A stretch of DNA of 64,000 nucleotides from Mumia sp. Pv4-285 (GCF_041320275.1 NZ_CP162023.1:558001-622000), one strand, 5' to 3'; shown: positions 9,621-18,830, numbered from the stretch's first letter. Numbers and translations: made by a program. Notes: generated by a model not told the origin, from the sequence alone.

Positions 9621-9974
9621 ATGGCACTCACAGTAGGGATGGTCACGATCGATTGCGTCGACGCGTCGGCGCTCGGGCAGTGGTGGGCGGCTCAGCTGGG
9701 CGGAGAGGTCGTCCAGGAGAACGACGGCTGGTTCGTCGTGGTCTCGACCGGTGAGGGCGGCGTCATGCTCGCCTTCCAGAAGGTCGACCGCGTCACCCCC
9801 GGCAAGAACAAGATGCACCTCGACCTGGTCACCGCAGACATCGACGCGGAGGTCGAGCGGCTCGAGGCCGCGGGTGCCGAGCGCGTCGGCTCGCACACGA
9901 TGGACGACTTCAGCTGGGTCACGCTCGCCGACCCGGAGGGCAACTTCTTCGACGTCGCGCAGGGCGAGGGCTGA
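9621..9974 (+). CDS. VOC (glyoxalase/bleomycin-resistance) family protein
   Basis: A 117-residue vicinal-oxygen-chelate fold protein with the paired beta-alpha-beta-beta-beta pattern: TIDCVDASALGQWWAAQLGG at the N-terminus, KMHLDLVTADIDAEVERLEAAGA in the middle and VTLADPEGNFFDVAQ at the end. Members include glyoxalases, dioxygenases and antibiotic-binding proteins; nothing here assigns a substrate. ATG 9621 gives the standard N-terminus; an in-frame upstream ATG at 9591 would add an unusual ten residues. Confidence 0.8.
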   Translation: MALTVGMVTIDCVDASALGQWWAAQLGGEVVQENDGWFVVVSTGEGGVMLAFQKVDRVTPGKNKMHLDLVTADIDAEVERLEAAGAERVGSHTMDDFSWVTLADPEGNFFDVAQGEG

Positions 9975-10020
9975 CGCACCACGGCGGGGATGGCGCCCGC
10001 CGAGCACATGCGCCCACTCG

Positions 10021-11016
10021 TCAGTCCGGTGAGGGCGCGGAGTCGACGACGTCGATCCGCACAGACGTGACGAAGGACGGCTCGCCTGGCGCGAGACCCC
10101 TTACGTCGCCTTCCCGCGCCCACTCACCGATGTAGCGGCCGGTCGCAGGGTCGAACAGCATCATCCACTCGCCGCTGTCGCGGTACCCGATCCCGATGCC
10201 TTCTCGGCCGTCGAGAGTCTGAACGCCATTGGTCACGTGCACGCCCGGCTGCTCGGCGAGCGCCTCGAAGAGGGCCGCGCGGAACGCGGCGGGAGCCAGG
10301 CCGCTCCGGAGCGCCTCGCTGTAGATCTCCCGGAAGTCGTACGCCAACCCGGATCCGTCACCGCCGATCTCCTTGCGGAGCCGGTCGAGCAAGGCGTCCG
10401 GGTCGCGCGGCAACGTCGCGTACCAGTCGGGGTCGTACGTCTCGAGGTAGCTCCCTTGACCGCTCGCGGGGTTGCTCCAGCTCGGTCGCTGCCACGTGCC
10501 GTCGGTCTGCTGGAGGATGGCCTCGACCTGGTCGGATGCCCGTGGTACGACCGTGCGCTCACGGAACGTCCAGTCCGCGTCGCGGTCGTGGGGGATCCAG
10601 ATCTGACGCGTCCACCGAGAGTCGTAGTCCTCGCCATCGAACGGAACCTCCGACTTCTGCACGAGGGTGATGCGGAGGTACTGCCCCGGCTGCACCACCG
10701 GGTCGGCCTCAGCCAGTGTCACCTTCGCCGCACGCTCGAGGACCGCGGCGGCCGCCGGTGAGATGCCGACGCGCTCGCCCCCGACGTCGACCGTCGTCGC
10801 TCCGATCGCGACAGTCGCGACGACCGTTGCGGCGACGAGGCCGATCCACCTGCGCCGACGTCGGCGTGCACGGGTGACGTCGGCGCGCAACGTCTCGGTC
10901 GTCGCGGCACGCCGTACGGCTGCGCGCGCCGCCGCGAGCACGTCGTCGGTCGCCGGCACGACCTGCCCGGCCTCCTCCAGCGCTCGCCAGGAGTCGGTCC
11001 GGTCGGTGGTCGTCAT
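10021..11016 (-). CDS. CU044_5270-like membrane-anchored protein coupled to a sigma factor
   Basis: A 331-residue protein with one TM helix (IGLVAATVVATVAIGATT, about residues 57-75) after an Arg-rich cytosolic segment and a long extracytoplasmic domain. The arrangement, with AAAAVLERAAKVT after the helix and PGQYLRI, resembles CU044_5270-family proteins that commonly follow ECF sigma genes in actinobacteria. Its ATG overlaps the sigma gene's TGA by 4 bp, so translation is coupled. It may sense envelope state or bind the sigma factor, but no known anti-sigma motif is visible. Confidence 0.7.
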   Translation of the reverse strand: MTTTDRTDSWRALEEAGQVVPATDDVLAAARAAVRRAATTETLRADVTRARRRRRRWIGLVAATVVATVAIGATTVDVGGERVGISPAAAAVLERAAKVTLAEADPVVQPGQYLRITLVQKSEVPFDGEDYDSRWTRQIWIPHDRDADWTFRERTVVPRASDQVEAILQQTDGTWQRPSWSNPASGQGSYLETYDPDWYATLPRDPDALLDRLRKEIGGDGSGLAYDFREIYSEALRSGLAPAAFRAALFEALAEQPGVHVTNGVQTLDGREGIGIGYRDSGEWMMLFDPATGRYIGEWAREGDVRGLAPGEPSFVTSVRIDVVDSAPSPD

Positions 11017-11618
11017 GATGCTGCTCCTCGCTCGTCGGGACGGTCGGAGATCTCTTCCGGAGATGGCGGCACCGTGGCCGGCGTTGGTGTGGACCACGCC
11101 GCGCGGATGCGGGTGCGCGCCCGATGCAGTCGTGAGCGCGCCGTCCCGGGGGCGACCCCGAGCGTCTGTGCTGCCTCGGTGGGCGTGAGCTGGTCCCAGA
11201 CCACGAGCAGCAGCACATCGCGTTCCTCCGCTGGCAACCGCGACAACGCATCGCGCAGGTCGCCCGCCACGCTCATCGCGTCCAGGCGTGCGTCGACGGC
11301 ATGCCAGTCGTCGTCGACATCGCCCTTGACCAGCCGGTCCGGCAGGTCCCGGTGGCGCTGCTCGCGGCGCCAGTGCACCAGCAGGACGTGTCGGGCGATT
11401 CCGAAGAGCCATCCGATGACCCCGCCCAGCGCGGGATCGTAGCGGCGTCGCCCCTCGAAAGCAGCCAGCCACACCTCGCCCAACAGATCGTCGGCGGCGC
11501 CGGGCACGCGGCGTGCCAGGTAGGCATGGATCCGTGTGCCGTGCCGTCCGACGAGCTCCTCGAAGCACCGTGGCTCGTCGAGCGATCGAATGACCAGATC
11601 CGCGTCAGAGATCTCCAC
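11013..11618 (-). CDS. ECF-type RNA polymerase sigma factor
   Basis: About 201 residues. Region 2 is visible as CFEELVGRHGTRIHAYLARR....ADDLLGEVWLAAFEGRRRYD..LG..IGWLFGIARHVL, and region 4 as DALSRLPAEERDVLLLVVWDQLTPTEAAQTLGVAPGTARSRLHRAR. I chose GTG 11618 (VEISDADLVIRSLDEP) because it gives the standard ECF N-terminus; GTG 11657 and GTG 11699 are possible longer starts. It overlaps the membrane protein downstream by ATGA. It would direct RNA polymerase to a small stress or envelope regulon. Confidence 0.85.
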   Translation of the reverse strand: MEISDADLVIRSLDEPRCFEELVGRHGTRIHAYLARRVPGAADDLLGEVWLAAFEGRRRYDPALGGVIGWLFGIARHVLLVHWRREQRHRDLPDRLVKGDVDDDWHAVDARLDAMSVAGDLRDALSRLPAEERDVLLLVVWDQLTPTEAAQTLGVAPGTARSRLHRARTRIRAAWSTPTPATVPPSPEEISDRPDERGAAS

Positions 11619-11718
11619 GACTCCACCGATCCGGACCCGCCGTGGGTCCTCAGCCACTCCTTGCGCGTACGGCGTGGAGCGTTCGCACGAGGATGCCACG
11701 AGCGCCGGCAGGAGCCGC

Positions 11719-12054
11719 TCAGTCGGGCAGCTGCTCGTCCACCAGCCGCCGATCCGGCTCCTTGTCGCCGGTGCGATAGACGGCGCGGCCGAGCATGTGA
11801 GCCGCGACCGGTGCGGTGAGCAGCTGGAAGGCGGCGACCAGCACGAGCAGGCCCAGGTCGCTCCAGTGCTCCATCCGCAGCGCGATGCCCAGCAGGATGA
11901 GAAGCAGGCCGAGCACCTGAGGCTTCGTCGCGGCGTGCATCCGACTGAACAGGTTGTCGAAACGGATGATGCCGATCGCGGCGATGAGCGCGAGGAACGC
12001 GCCCACGAGCAAGCAGAACGCCGAGGCGATGTCGCGGATCAAGTCGAGGTTCAC
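11719..12054 (-). CDS. mrpG: Mrp Na+/H+ antiporter subunit G
   Basis: A 111-residue membrane subunit with three TM helices: ASAFCLLVGAFLALIAAIGIIRF, LGLLLILLGIAL and LGLLVLVAAFQLLTAPVAAHM. The RFDNLFSRMHAATKPQ motif after TM1 identifies MrpG/MnhG/PhaG. It is the last gene of the operon and starts at GTG 12054, overlapping mrpF by GTGA. It is part of the multi-subunit Na+(K+)/H+ antiporter. Confidence 0.92.
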   Translation of the reverse strand: MNLDLIRDIASAFCLLVGAFLALIAAIGIIRFDNLFSRMHAATKPQVLGLLLILLGIALRMEHWSDLGLLVLVAAFQLLTAPVAAHMLGRAVYRTGDKEPDRRLVDEQLPD

Positions 12055-12428
12055 CGGGGCTGCTCCGCTCCGCCGGCGAACCCGCCGCCACCGGTCTCCG
12101 AGCGGCCCGGGTCGTCTGAGCGGCCCGGATCGTCCGAGCGGCCCGACTCGTCCGACTCGTCGGGCTCGTCGCCCGTCGCGAAGCGGGCGATGCTGACCGA
12201 GCCCACCACCCCCACGAGAGACAGGACGACGAGGATCGGCAGGGTGTCGGTGTGACGGTTGTACGCCGCCTCCACACCGAGCCCACCCACGAGGACGGCC
12301 ACCAGGACGTCGATCGCGACCGCGCGGTTCGGCATCGAGGGACCCATCGCGGCGCGGACCACGCACAGCAGCGCGGCGATCCCGAGCATGCCGCCGGCCG
12401 CCCACGCGACTCCGGTCATCCAGGTCAT
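12051..12428 (-). CDS. mrpF: Mrp Na+/H+ antiporter subunit F with extended acidic/Ser-Arg tail
   Basis: 125 residues, compared with about 85-95 for usual MrpF. The three TM helices cover roughly residues 4-88, with VVRAAMGPSMPNRAVAIDVL typical of the subunit. The last ~35 residues are an extra hydrophilic tail with DESDESGRSDDPGRSDDPGR, coded by an 18-bp tandem repeat. The gene overlaps mrpE (ATGA) and mrpG (GTGA). Confidence 0.9.
   Translation of the reverse strand: MTWMTGVAWAAGGMLGIAALLCVVRAAMGPSMPNRAVAIDVLVAVLVGGLGVEAAYNRHTDTLPILVVLSLVGVVGSVSIARFATGDEPDESDESGRSDDPGRSDDPGRSETGGGGFAGGAEQPR
12100..12153. repeat. 18-bp in-frame tandem repeat in mrpF (3 units)
   Basis: Three units of 18 bp, each starting GAGCGGCCC, at 12100-12117, 12118-12135 and 12136-12153. 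They differ at only one or two positions and encode the repeated six-residue SDDPGRS-like tail of MrpF. Because 18 is a multiple of three, copy-number change would keep the frame. Confidence 0.85.
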
Positions 12429-13033
12429 GTCGGCGTACCCCCCTCGTGCTCGGCTCGTCGCACTCCGGGCGGGAGCGATGGCGGCGGCTGCTCGATGCGC
12501 GCGATGTCGGCCGCATTGCCCAGGGCGCGGACGACGCGCTCCTCCTCGTCCCACACGCGTTGCCGCGCCGCCTCGACGTCGCCGGTGTCCCGCGTCTCGA
12601 TCACGTGGATCTGAAGGGTCCAGTCCTTGCGGGAGACCTCGATGAGGAGGCTTCCCGGCACGAGGGAGACGATCTCGGACGTCATCATGAGGGCGAGGTC
12701 GCTGCGGGTGCGCATCGGGACGACGATGACGGAGTTGACGGGCTGGTAGCCGAACCGGAGCACGATGCCCGCGACCTGGATGCTCGAGAGGACGAGGTCG
12801 CGGAAGAACGCGTACACGAGCACGACGATCCGCCACGGGTGCAACCGCCCGGTGAAGTCGATCGGGGGCAGCGGGAAGACACGGATGATCGCGACCGAGA
12901 TCACCAGCCCAGCAAGGATGTTGCCGACGGAGAACTCGCCCCAGAGCAGGACCCACACGAGGGTCAACCAGAGCAGGACGGGCCACTCGAGCGCCCTGCG
13001 CGCCTGCGCGCGTCGCGACGTCTCGGGGCTCAT
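12425..13033 (-). CDS. mrpE: Mrp Na+/H+ antiporter subunit E
   Basis: 202 residues. N-terminal TM helices (WPVLLWLTLVWVLLWGEFSVGNILAGLVISVAI region) are followed by the MrpE signature with RIVVLVYAFFRDLVLSS and Y.P..SVI.VPMRTRSDLALMMTSEIVSLVPGSLLIEV. The C-terminus is a cytoplasmic tail. It overlaps mrpD upstream and mrpF downstream by ATGA. Confidence 0.92.
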   Translation of the reverse strand: MSPETSRRAQARRALEWPVLLWLTLVWVLLWGEFSVGNILAGLVISVAIIRVFPLPPIDFTGRLHPWRIVVLVYAFFRDLVLSSIQVAGIVLRFGYQPVNSVIVVPMRTRSDLALMMTSEIVSLVPGSLLIEVSRKDWTLQIHVIETRDTGDVEAARQRVWDEEERVVRALGNAADIARIEQPPPSLPPGVRRAEHEGGTPT

Positions 13034-14655
13034 GGCGAGACCTCTGCCGAAGCGGACTCACCTGGCATGGTGCCGTCCTCGAGGACGTTCTCGATGTAAG
13101 GGGTGCGGTCGCGCAGCTCCGACGCAGCCCGCTCCGTGATCCCGAAGAGCGGTCCGGCGACCAGCGTCAGCGCAGTCCCGAGGGCGACCAGCGTCAGCGT
13201 GGGAGCGACCATGGCGCGCGGAAGGGAGCGTACGGAGGTGACCGTGACCGTGTCGCCCCATGGTTCGCCCGACTTGGTGCCGGTGCTCGGGACCCACTCG
13301 CCGACCTCGTCCGGCTCCTCGTTGCGCGGACGCCAGAACGCCCGGTTCCAGGTCTTCGCGATGGCGTACAGGGTGAGGAGGCTGGTCACGATCGACGCCG
13401 CCACCACGAGGTAGGCCAGCCAGCCCGCGCGGTCGACGCCTGCCTGGACGAGCGCGACCTTGCCGAGGAAGCCGGAGAACGGCGGGATCCCGGAGAGGTT
13501 CATCGCGGGCAGGAAGAACATCAGGGCCAGCACGGGTGCCGCCTTCGCGAGCCCGCCGAGGTGCTCCAGGGATGTCGAACCTCCCCGGATCTCGATCAAG
13601 CCCGTCACCAGGAACAGCGTCGTCTGGATGGTGATGTGGTGGACGATGTAGAAGATCGCACCGGCGAGGCCGAGGTCGGAGGCGATGGCCACTCCGAACA
13701 CCATGTATCCGATGTGGCTCACGAGCGTGAACGAGAGCATTCGTTTGATGTCGGACTGCGCGATCGCTCCCAGGATGCCTATCAGCATCGTGAGCAGCGC
13801 GGCCCACAGCAGCAGCTCGGACAGCGGACTGTCGGGGAAGAGCAGGGTCTGTACGCGCATGATCGCGTAGACGCCGACCTTGGTCAGCAAGCCGGCGAAC
13901 ACCGCCGTCACGGGCGCTGGAGCGGTCGGGTAGGAGTCGGGGAGCCACGCCGACAGCGGGAACACCGCCGCCTTGATCGAGAACGCCGTGAGCAGCATCA
14001 GCTGCAGCACGACGCGGACCCCTTCGGGCACCTCCTGCAGCTTGACGGCGAGGTCGGCCATGTTGACCGTGCCGGTGGCGGCGTACACCCCGGCGATGGC
14101 GATGAGGAAGACCATCGACGACAGCACGGACACGACGACGTAGGTGGTGCCTGCACGCACGCGAGGGCCGGTGCCGCCCAGCGTGATGAGCACGTAGCTC
14201 GCCGCGAGCAGGACCTCGAAGCCGACGTAGAGGTTGAAGAGGTCACCCGACAGGAACGCGTTGGAGACACCGGCGACCAGCACGAGATACGTCGGGTAGA
14301 ACACCGACAACGGGGTGTCGCGGCCGAACTCGATGATGCCCTGGCCGACTGAGTAGACCAGGACCGTCAGCGTGACGATCGCGGAGACGAGCAGGAGCAG
14401 GGCGGAAAGCCGGTCCGCGACGAGCACGATGCCCATCCGGGCGGGCCAGCCTCCGACGTACACGACCTGGGGACCGTCGCGGTCGGCCGCCCACAGCAGC
14501 GTGGCCGCGATGCCGACGATCGCGGTGAGGACGACGAAGCTGATCACCCGCTGGGCACGGGCGTTGTGCCCGAGGGCGAGACACACGCCTGCCCCGAGGA
14601 GTGCCAGCACAACCGGGAGCGGGATCAGGAAGGACATCGCGGAGTCGGTGGTCAT
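13030..14655 (-). CDS. mrpD: Mrp Na+/H+ antiporter subunit D
   Basis: 541 residues, a NuoN/NuoM-like proton-translocating subunit with about 14 TM helices. Family signatures include SGDLFNLYVGFEVLLAASYVL, FSIKAAVFPLSAWLPDSYP with the conserved TM Lys, KRMLSFTLVSHIGYM, HHITIQTTLFLVTGLIE and GIPPFSGFLGK. ATG 14655 is preferred; the frame extends upstream into mrpC without support. Overlaps of 4 bp with both neighbours. Confidence 0.93.
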   Translation of the reverse strand: MTTDSAMSFLIPLPVVLALLGAGVCLALGHNARAQRVISFVVLTAIVGIAATLLWAADRDGPQVVYVGGWPARMGIVLVADRLSALLLLVSAIVTLTVLVYSVGQGIIEFGRDTPLSVFYPTYLVLVAGVSNAFLSGDLFNLYVGFEVLLAASYVLITLGGTGPRVRAGTTYVVVSVLSSMVFLIAIAGVYAATGTVNMADLAVKLQEVPEGVRVVLQLMLLTAFSIKAAVFPLSAWLPDSYPTAPAPVTAVFAGLLTKVGVYAIMRVQTLLFPDSPLSELLLWAALLTMLIGILGAIAQSDIKRMLSFTLVSHIGYMVFGVAIASDLGLAGAIFYIVHHITIQTTLFLVTGLIEIRGGSTSLEHLGGLAKAAPVLALMFFLPAMNLSGIPPFSGFLGKVALVQAGVDRAGWLAYLVVAASIVTSLLTLYAIAKTWNRAFWRPRNEEPDEVGEWVPSTGTKSGEPWGDTVTVTSVRSLPRAMVAPTLTLVALGTALTLVAGPLFGITERAASELRDRTPYIENVLEDGTMPGESASAEVSP

Positions 14656-15092
14656 CGTTCTGCCTCCGCGGGATCGGCGCCTTCCTCGTCGGGGTCGCCG
14701 GCGCCTTCCTCGTACGACTGCGACGCCTCGTCGAGGTCGGCGAGCCGCATGATGAGGCGGTCCTCGACGTCGTCCTGCACCTCGTCGTGGCCCTCGAGCT
14801 GCCACGATCGGTACGCCAGTGCGAGCAGGAACGCTGCCACGCCGAGAGTGATCACGATCGCCGTCAGCACCATGGCCTGCGGGAGCGGGTCGCTCATCGG
14901 CGACGGGTCGCTCTCGTCGACGATCGGGGCACGACCCGGAGCACCGGACGCGACGATGAAGATGAGGTTGACGGCGTTGCCGACCAGCAGCGTGCCGACG
15001 ACGATCCGGGTGAGGCTGCGCTCGAGGAGGAGCGTGACGCCACAGGCGAAGGTCACGCCGATGACGATGATCAGGACGAGGTTGACGGTCAT
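14652..15092 (-). CDS. mrpC: Mrp Na+/H+ antiporter subunit C
   Basis: 146 residues with three TM helices, homologous to NuoK: MTVNLVLIIVIGVTFACGV, LTRIVVGTLLVGNAVNLIFIV and DPLPQAMVLTAIVITLGVAAFLLALAYR. The acidic hydrophilic tail (EEGAGDPDEEGADP) is longer than in many homologues. It overlaps mrpA upstream and mrpD downstream by ATGA. Confidence 0.92.
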   Translation of the reverse strand: MTVNLVLIIVIGVTFACGVTLLLERSLTRIVVGTLLVGNAVNLIFIVASGAPGRAPIVDESDPSPMSDPLPQAMVLTAIVITLGVAAFLLALAYRSWQLEGHDEVQDDVEDRLIMRLADLDEASQSYEEGAGDPDEEGADPAEAER

Positions 15093-17995
15093 CGCACCCC
15101 TCCGGTCATCGGGGTGGTCTCGTCGTCGGTGTACGACCCGGGAAGGTCGGGCAGCTCGTCCTCCGCGTCGGCGTCGATGCCGCCGCCCAGGCTTCGCAGG
15201 ACATCGAGCATGAGGCCGAACACGACGAGATAGACGCCGATGTCGAAGAACAAGGACGTCACGAGGTGGATGTCACCGATCGCCCACAGGTGGAGGTCGA
15301 CGGTCGCGCTCTGGAGCACCTGCCCGCCGAAGGCGAGCGGTGCGAGCGCGGCGCTGGTCGCCGTCGCGAGCCCGAGCCCGAGGACGCGGCCCGCATCGAC
15401 GGGGGCGGCCTCGTCGAGCTCGTAGCGGCCGCCGGCGAGATACCGGACCATCAGCGCGAGCCCCGCCATGAGGCCACCGGCGAAGCCGCCGCCAGGCCTG
15501 TTGTGGCCGGCGAAGACCAGCCACACCGAGAACAGGATGATCGTGTGGAACACGAGTCGCGTGACGATCTCGAAGACGATCGAGCGGCGTTCGGCCGACA
15601 GCGTGCGGCCGGCCCGCAGCCAGCGGCCGGTGTCCTGGTGCGACGGCAACGGGTTGGTCGGGCTCTGCACGCCGCCGCGGCCGGTGATGAGGAAGATCAG
15701 CGAGGCGACACCGGTCGCGGCCACCACCAGGACCGACAGCTCACCCATCGTGTCCCACGCGCGGATGTCGACGAGGGTCACGTTGACGATGTTGTGGCCC
15801 CCGCCGTACTCGACGGCGTTCTCGGGGAACTCCACCGAGACCGGTTCGCCGACCCGCACGCCCGCCGCGGCGAGTGCGATGCCGGAGGCGAAGATGCCCG
15901 ATGCGGCGCCGATGCCGACGCGGATCCAGCGGGCTCGGGTCAGCGGGCGGTCGGAGAAGTACGGGACCATCCGGCGCAGCACCAGCACGAAGATCACGAG
16001 GGTGACCGTCTCCACCAGCACCTGCGTCAGCGCGAGGTCGGGTGCACCGTGCAGCAGGAACAGCATGGCGGTGCAGTAGCCGGAGACCCCGGCCAGCAGC
16101 ACGGCCTTGAGCCGCCGGCGCGAGCGGACGGTGAGGATGGCAGCAGCTGCCATCAGGACCGCGACGACCGCCTGCGCTGCGGAGTCGAACCACACGACGT
16201 CGTCGGTCCAGGTGCGGTTGAGCACCAGGGCCGTACCGGGCACGAGCAGCACCACCAGCAGGATCGAGCCGAGGTAGAACGGCAGCGAGCCACGCTGCGT
16301 GCGTCCGGTGACCTCGACCGCCAGACGGTCGGTGCTGCGCATGATCGCCTCGTACGACCGTTCGGCCGACGGCATCCAGGGCGCGGTGGGCAGGTACTGG
16401 TGGCGTCGCTGCCACGCGAAGAGCGCGACACCACCGAGCAGCGCGACGACCGACAGGCCGAGTGCGGGTGTCAGACCGTGCCAGAGCGTGAGCTCGGCGT
16501 GGTGCACGCCCGGCGGGAAGAGGTGGTCGTAACCGGCCCACAGGTCGGTCAGCGCACTCCCGCAGAAACCGAGCACGAGCGACGCGGACGCCAGCACTGC
16601 CGTGGGTGCCGCGAAGCCGACGGGGACCGCGATCAGGTCGGCCGGACGGTCGACGCCCGGCTTGTCGCCGAAGACGCCCCAGACGAACCGCAGCGTGTAC
16701 GCCATGGTGAGCAGCGAGCCGACCACGAGACCCGCGAGCACCACGCTGCCGGCGACCGGGCCGATGCCGGTCCCGTCGCCGTCGGCGACCACGTCGACGA
16801 ACGCCGCGTACACCGACTCCTTCGCGACGAAGCCCAGCATCGGCGGGATCCCGGCCATCGACGCCGCGGCGAGCACCGTGAACCCGAACAACCACGGCAT
16901 CTCGGGACGCAGCCGGGACAGCTTCCGGAGGTCGCGGGTGTGGGCGGAGTGGTCGACGATGCCGACGACCATGAAGAGCGCCGCCTTGAACAACGCGTGC
17001 GCGACCACCATCGCCAGCCCGGCGAGCGCCGCGGCACGGGTGCCGAGCCCGACGACGGCGGTGAGGAACCCGAGCTGGCTCACCGTGCCGTACGCGAGGA
17101 GCAGCTTGACGTCGTGCTGCCCGAGCGCGCGCACGCCACCCACGATCATCGTGGTGACGCCGAGCACCAGCAGAGTGGGCCGCCACAGCGAGACCTCGGC
17201 GAACGTGGGAGCCATCACCGCGACGAGGAAGACCCCGGCCTTCACCATCGCCGCCGCGTGAAGGTAGGCGCTCACCGGCGTCGGTGCCGCCATCGCGCCG
17301 GGCAGCCAGAAGTGGAACGGCACCAGGGCGGACTTCGAGACCGCGCCGACCAGCACCAGGGCGATGGCGACCGTGGTCACGGAGCCCGACGGAGCGAGGT
17401 CCATGATCGCGTCGATCTGGTACGAGCCCGCCCTCTCGCCCAGCATGATGAAGCCGACGAGCATCGCCAGGCCACCGAAGGTCGTCACGAGCAGGGCGGT
17501 CATCGCCGCGCGCCGGTTGGCGATGCGCTCGGGGTTGTGGCCGATGAGGATGTAGGAGAAGACGGTCGTGAGCTCCCAGAAGACGTACAGGAGCAGCACG
17601 TCGCTCGCCAGGACCAGACCCAGCATCGAGCCGGCAAACGCGACGAACGCGCCGGAGAAGCGCCACAGCGCGGGGTCGTACGCCCGGAAGTACCACGTGC
17701 AGTAGACCAGGACCAGGGCCCCGACGCCGGTGACGAGCAGTGCGAGGGTCCAGCTGAGCGTGTCGAGGCGCAGTCCGACCTCGAGCCCGATCGTCGGGAC
17801 CCACTCGTACGTCTCGGTGCGGACCGTGGCGTCCGGCCCCGCGACCTCGCCGCCGAGGGTGAGCAGCCAGACGAAGACGGACGCCGGCGCGAGGGCGAGG
17901 ATCGGGAACGCGTAGCGATCGAGGCGGCTGACCAAGGCGGGGGCAGCGGCTGCGGCGACCAGGTGGATCAACAGGGCGAGCAGCATCAGATCCAC
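15089..17995 (-). CDS. mrpA: Mrp Na+/H+ antiporter subunit A with fused MrpB domain
   Basis: 968 residues with around 20 TM helices. Residues ~1-560 are NuoL-like (LIGHNPERIANRRAA, KSALVPFHFWLPGAMAAPTPVSAYLHAAAMVKAG, HALFKAALFMVVGIVDH); ~600-760 carry the MrpA C-terminal/MbhD-E-like part (LHGAPDLALTQVLVETVTLVIFVLVLRR); the last ~150 are an MrpB domain (VFAGHNRPGGGFAGGLMAGLALM, DIGVYLVVFGLMLDVL). First gene of a seven-function operon that exchanges Na+ for H+ for pH and salt homeostasis. Divergent from the OmpR-type regulator at 18129. Confidence 0.94.
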   Translation of the reverse strand: MDLMLLALLIHLVAAAAAPALVSRLDRYAFPILALAPASVFVWLLTLGGEVAGPDATVRTETYEWVPTIGLEVGLRLDTLSWTLALLVTGVGALVLVYCTWYFRAYDPALWRFSGAFVAFAGSMLGLVLASDVLLLYVFWELTTVFSYILIGHNPERIANRRAAMTALLVTTFGGLAMLVGFIMLGERAGSYQIDAIMDLAPSGSVTTVAIALVLVGAVSKSALVPFHFWLPGAMAAPTPVSAYLHAAAMVKAGVFLVAVMAPTFAEVSLWRPTLLVLGVTTMIVGGVRALGQHDVKLLLAYGTVSQLGFLTAVVGLGTRAAALAGLAMVVAHALFKAALFMVVGIVDHSAHTRDLRKLSRLRPEMPWLFGFTVLAAASMAGIPPMLGFVAKESVYAAFVDVVADGDGTGIGPVAGSVVLAGLVVGSLLTMAYTLRFVWGVFGDKPGVDRPADLIAVPVGFAAPTAVLASASLVLGFCGSALTDLWAGYDHLFPPGVHHAELTLWHGLTPALGLSVVALLGGVALFAWQRRHQYLPTAPWMPSAERSYEAIMRSTDRLAVEVTGRTQRGSLPFYLGSILLVVLLVPGTALVLNRTWTDDVVWFDSAAQAVVAVLMAAAAILTVRSRRRLKAVLLAGVSGYCTAMLFLLHGAPDLALTQVLVETVTLVIFVLVLRRMVPYFSDRPLTRARWIRVGIGAASGIFASGIALAAAGVRVGEPVSVEFPENAVEYGGGHNIVNVTLVDIRAWDTMGELSVLVVAATGVASLIFLITGRGGVQSPTNPLPSHQDTGRWLRAGRTLSAERRSIVFEIVTRLVFHTIILFSVWLVFAGHNRPGGGFAGGLMAGLALMVRYLAGGRYELDEAAPVDAGRVLGLGLATATSAALAPLAFGGQVLQSATVDLHLWAIGDIHLVTSLFFDIGVYLVVFGLMLDVLRSLGGGIDADAEDELPDLPGSYTDDETTPMTGGVR

Positions 17996-18064
17996 CCGCC
18001 TCCTCTGCCGCCGTCACCCGTAGCGCAATTCTAAGGGGCGGTCCCTGACCACCGCCGGGGGCCG

Positions 18065-18097
18065 TTCACAGGAACCTCACAGGCGTTGCTCAGGCGC
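18065..18097 (+). promoter_or_regulatory. Putative response-regulator box (three 11-bp direct repeats)
   Basis: TTCACAGGAAC (18065-18075), CTCACAGGCGT (18076-18086) and TGCTCAGGCGC (18087-18097) are contiguous 11-bp units sharing a YYCASAGG-like core. This helical-turn phasing is what OmpR-type regulators bind. The site lies between mrpA and the regulator gene, so it could give autoregulation and possibly control mrp. Matching units occur at 20517-20549. Confidence 0.5.
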
Positions 18098-18128
18098 GTG
18101 GAAGCGACCTGGACGAGACTCGTGAGCG

Positions 18129-18830
18129 ATGGCCACCGAAGAATCTCCCGCTCGGCTGCTCGTCGTCGACGACGACGCGAGCATCCTCGACCTGCTCGCC
18201 TCCAGCCTCCGGTTCGCCGGCTTCGAGGTCGAGACCGCCACCGACGGCCGGCAGGCGCTCGACACCATCGTCGCCGACCCGTCGCTCGACCTCGTCGTCC
18301 TCGACGTGATGATGCCCCGCATCGACGGGTTCGAGGTCGTCAAGCGGCTGCGGGCCGAGCGCCGGGAGGTGCCCGTCGTCTTCCTGACCGCGCGCGACAC
18401 TCCTGCCGACCGGGTCAGCGGACTGACCGCGGGAGGCGACGACTACCTCGCGAAGCCGTTCAGCCTGGACGAGCTGGTGGCGCGCGTCCACGCGGTGCTG
18501 CGGCGCACCCGTCGCCCTGAGGCGTCCGACTCCCGCCTGAAGCTCGCCGACCTCGAGATGGACACCGACAGCCACGAGGTCCGCAAGGCCGGAGCGTTGG
18601 TGGACCTGTCGCCGACCGAGTTCAAGCTCTTGCGCTACCTGCTGCTCAACGTCGGACGGGTGCTCAGCAAGCAGCAGATCCTCGATCATGTCTGGAACTA
18701 CGACTTCGGCGGCGACGGCAACGTGGTCGAGACGTACGTCTCGTACCTGCGGCGCAAGGTCGACACCGCCGACCCACGCCTCATCCACACGGTGCGCGGC
18801 GTCGGGTACGTCCTGCGGCGCCCGCGATGA
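18129..18830 (+). CDS. OmpR/PhoB-type response regulator
   Basis: 233 residues. Receiver domain ~10-122 with DDD acidic pocket, phospho-acceptor D59 in VVLDVMMPRIDGFEV, the T in FLTARD and K in YLAKPFSLDEL. The winged-helix domain follows from ~140: VDLSPTEFKLLRYLLLNVGRVLSKQQILDHVW, VETYVSYLRRKVD and IHTVRGVGYVLR. It overlaps the kinase gene by ATGA. The upstream 11-bp phased repeats suggest autoregulation. Confidence 0.93.
   Translation: MATEESPARLLVVDDDASILDLLASSLRFAGFEVETATDGRQALDTIVADPSLDLVVLDVMMPRIDGFEVVKRLRAERREVPVVFLTARDTPADRVSGLTAGGDDYLAKPFSLDELVARVHAVLRRTRRPEASDSRLKLADLEMDTDSHEVRKAGALVDLSPTEFKLLRYLLLNVGRVLSKQQILDHVWNYDFGGDGNVVETYVSYLRRKVDTADPRLIHTVRGVGYVLRRPR

Noticed and set aside
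15266-18034. Very long forward open frame antisense to mrpA
   Set aside because: Its protein is Arg/Asp/His/Gly/Pro-rich with no domain, and it mirrors the strongly supported mrpA gene. Long antisense frames are expected at this GC content.
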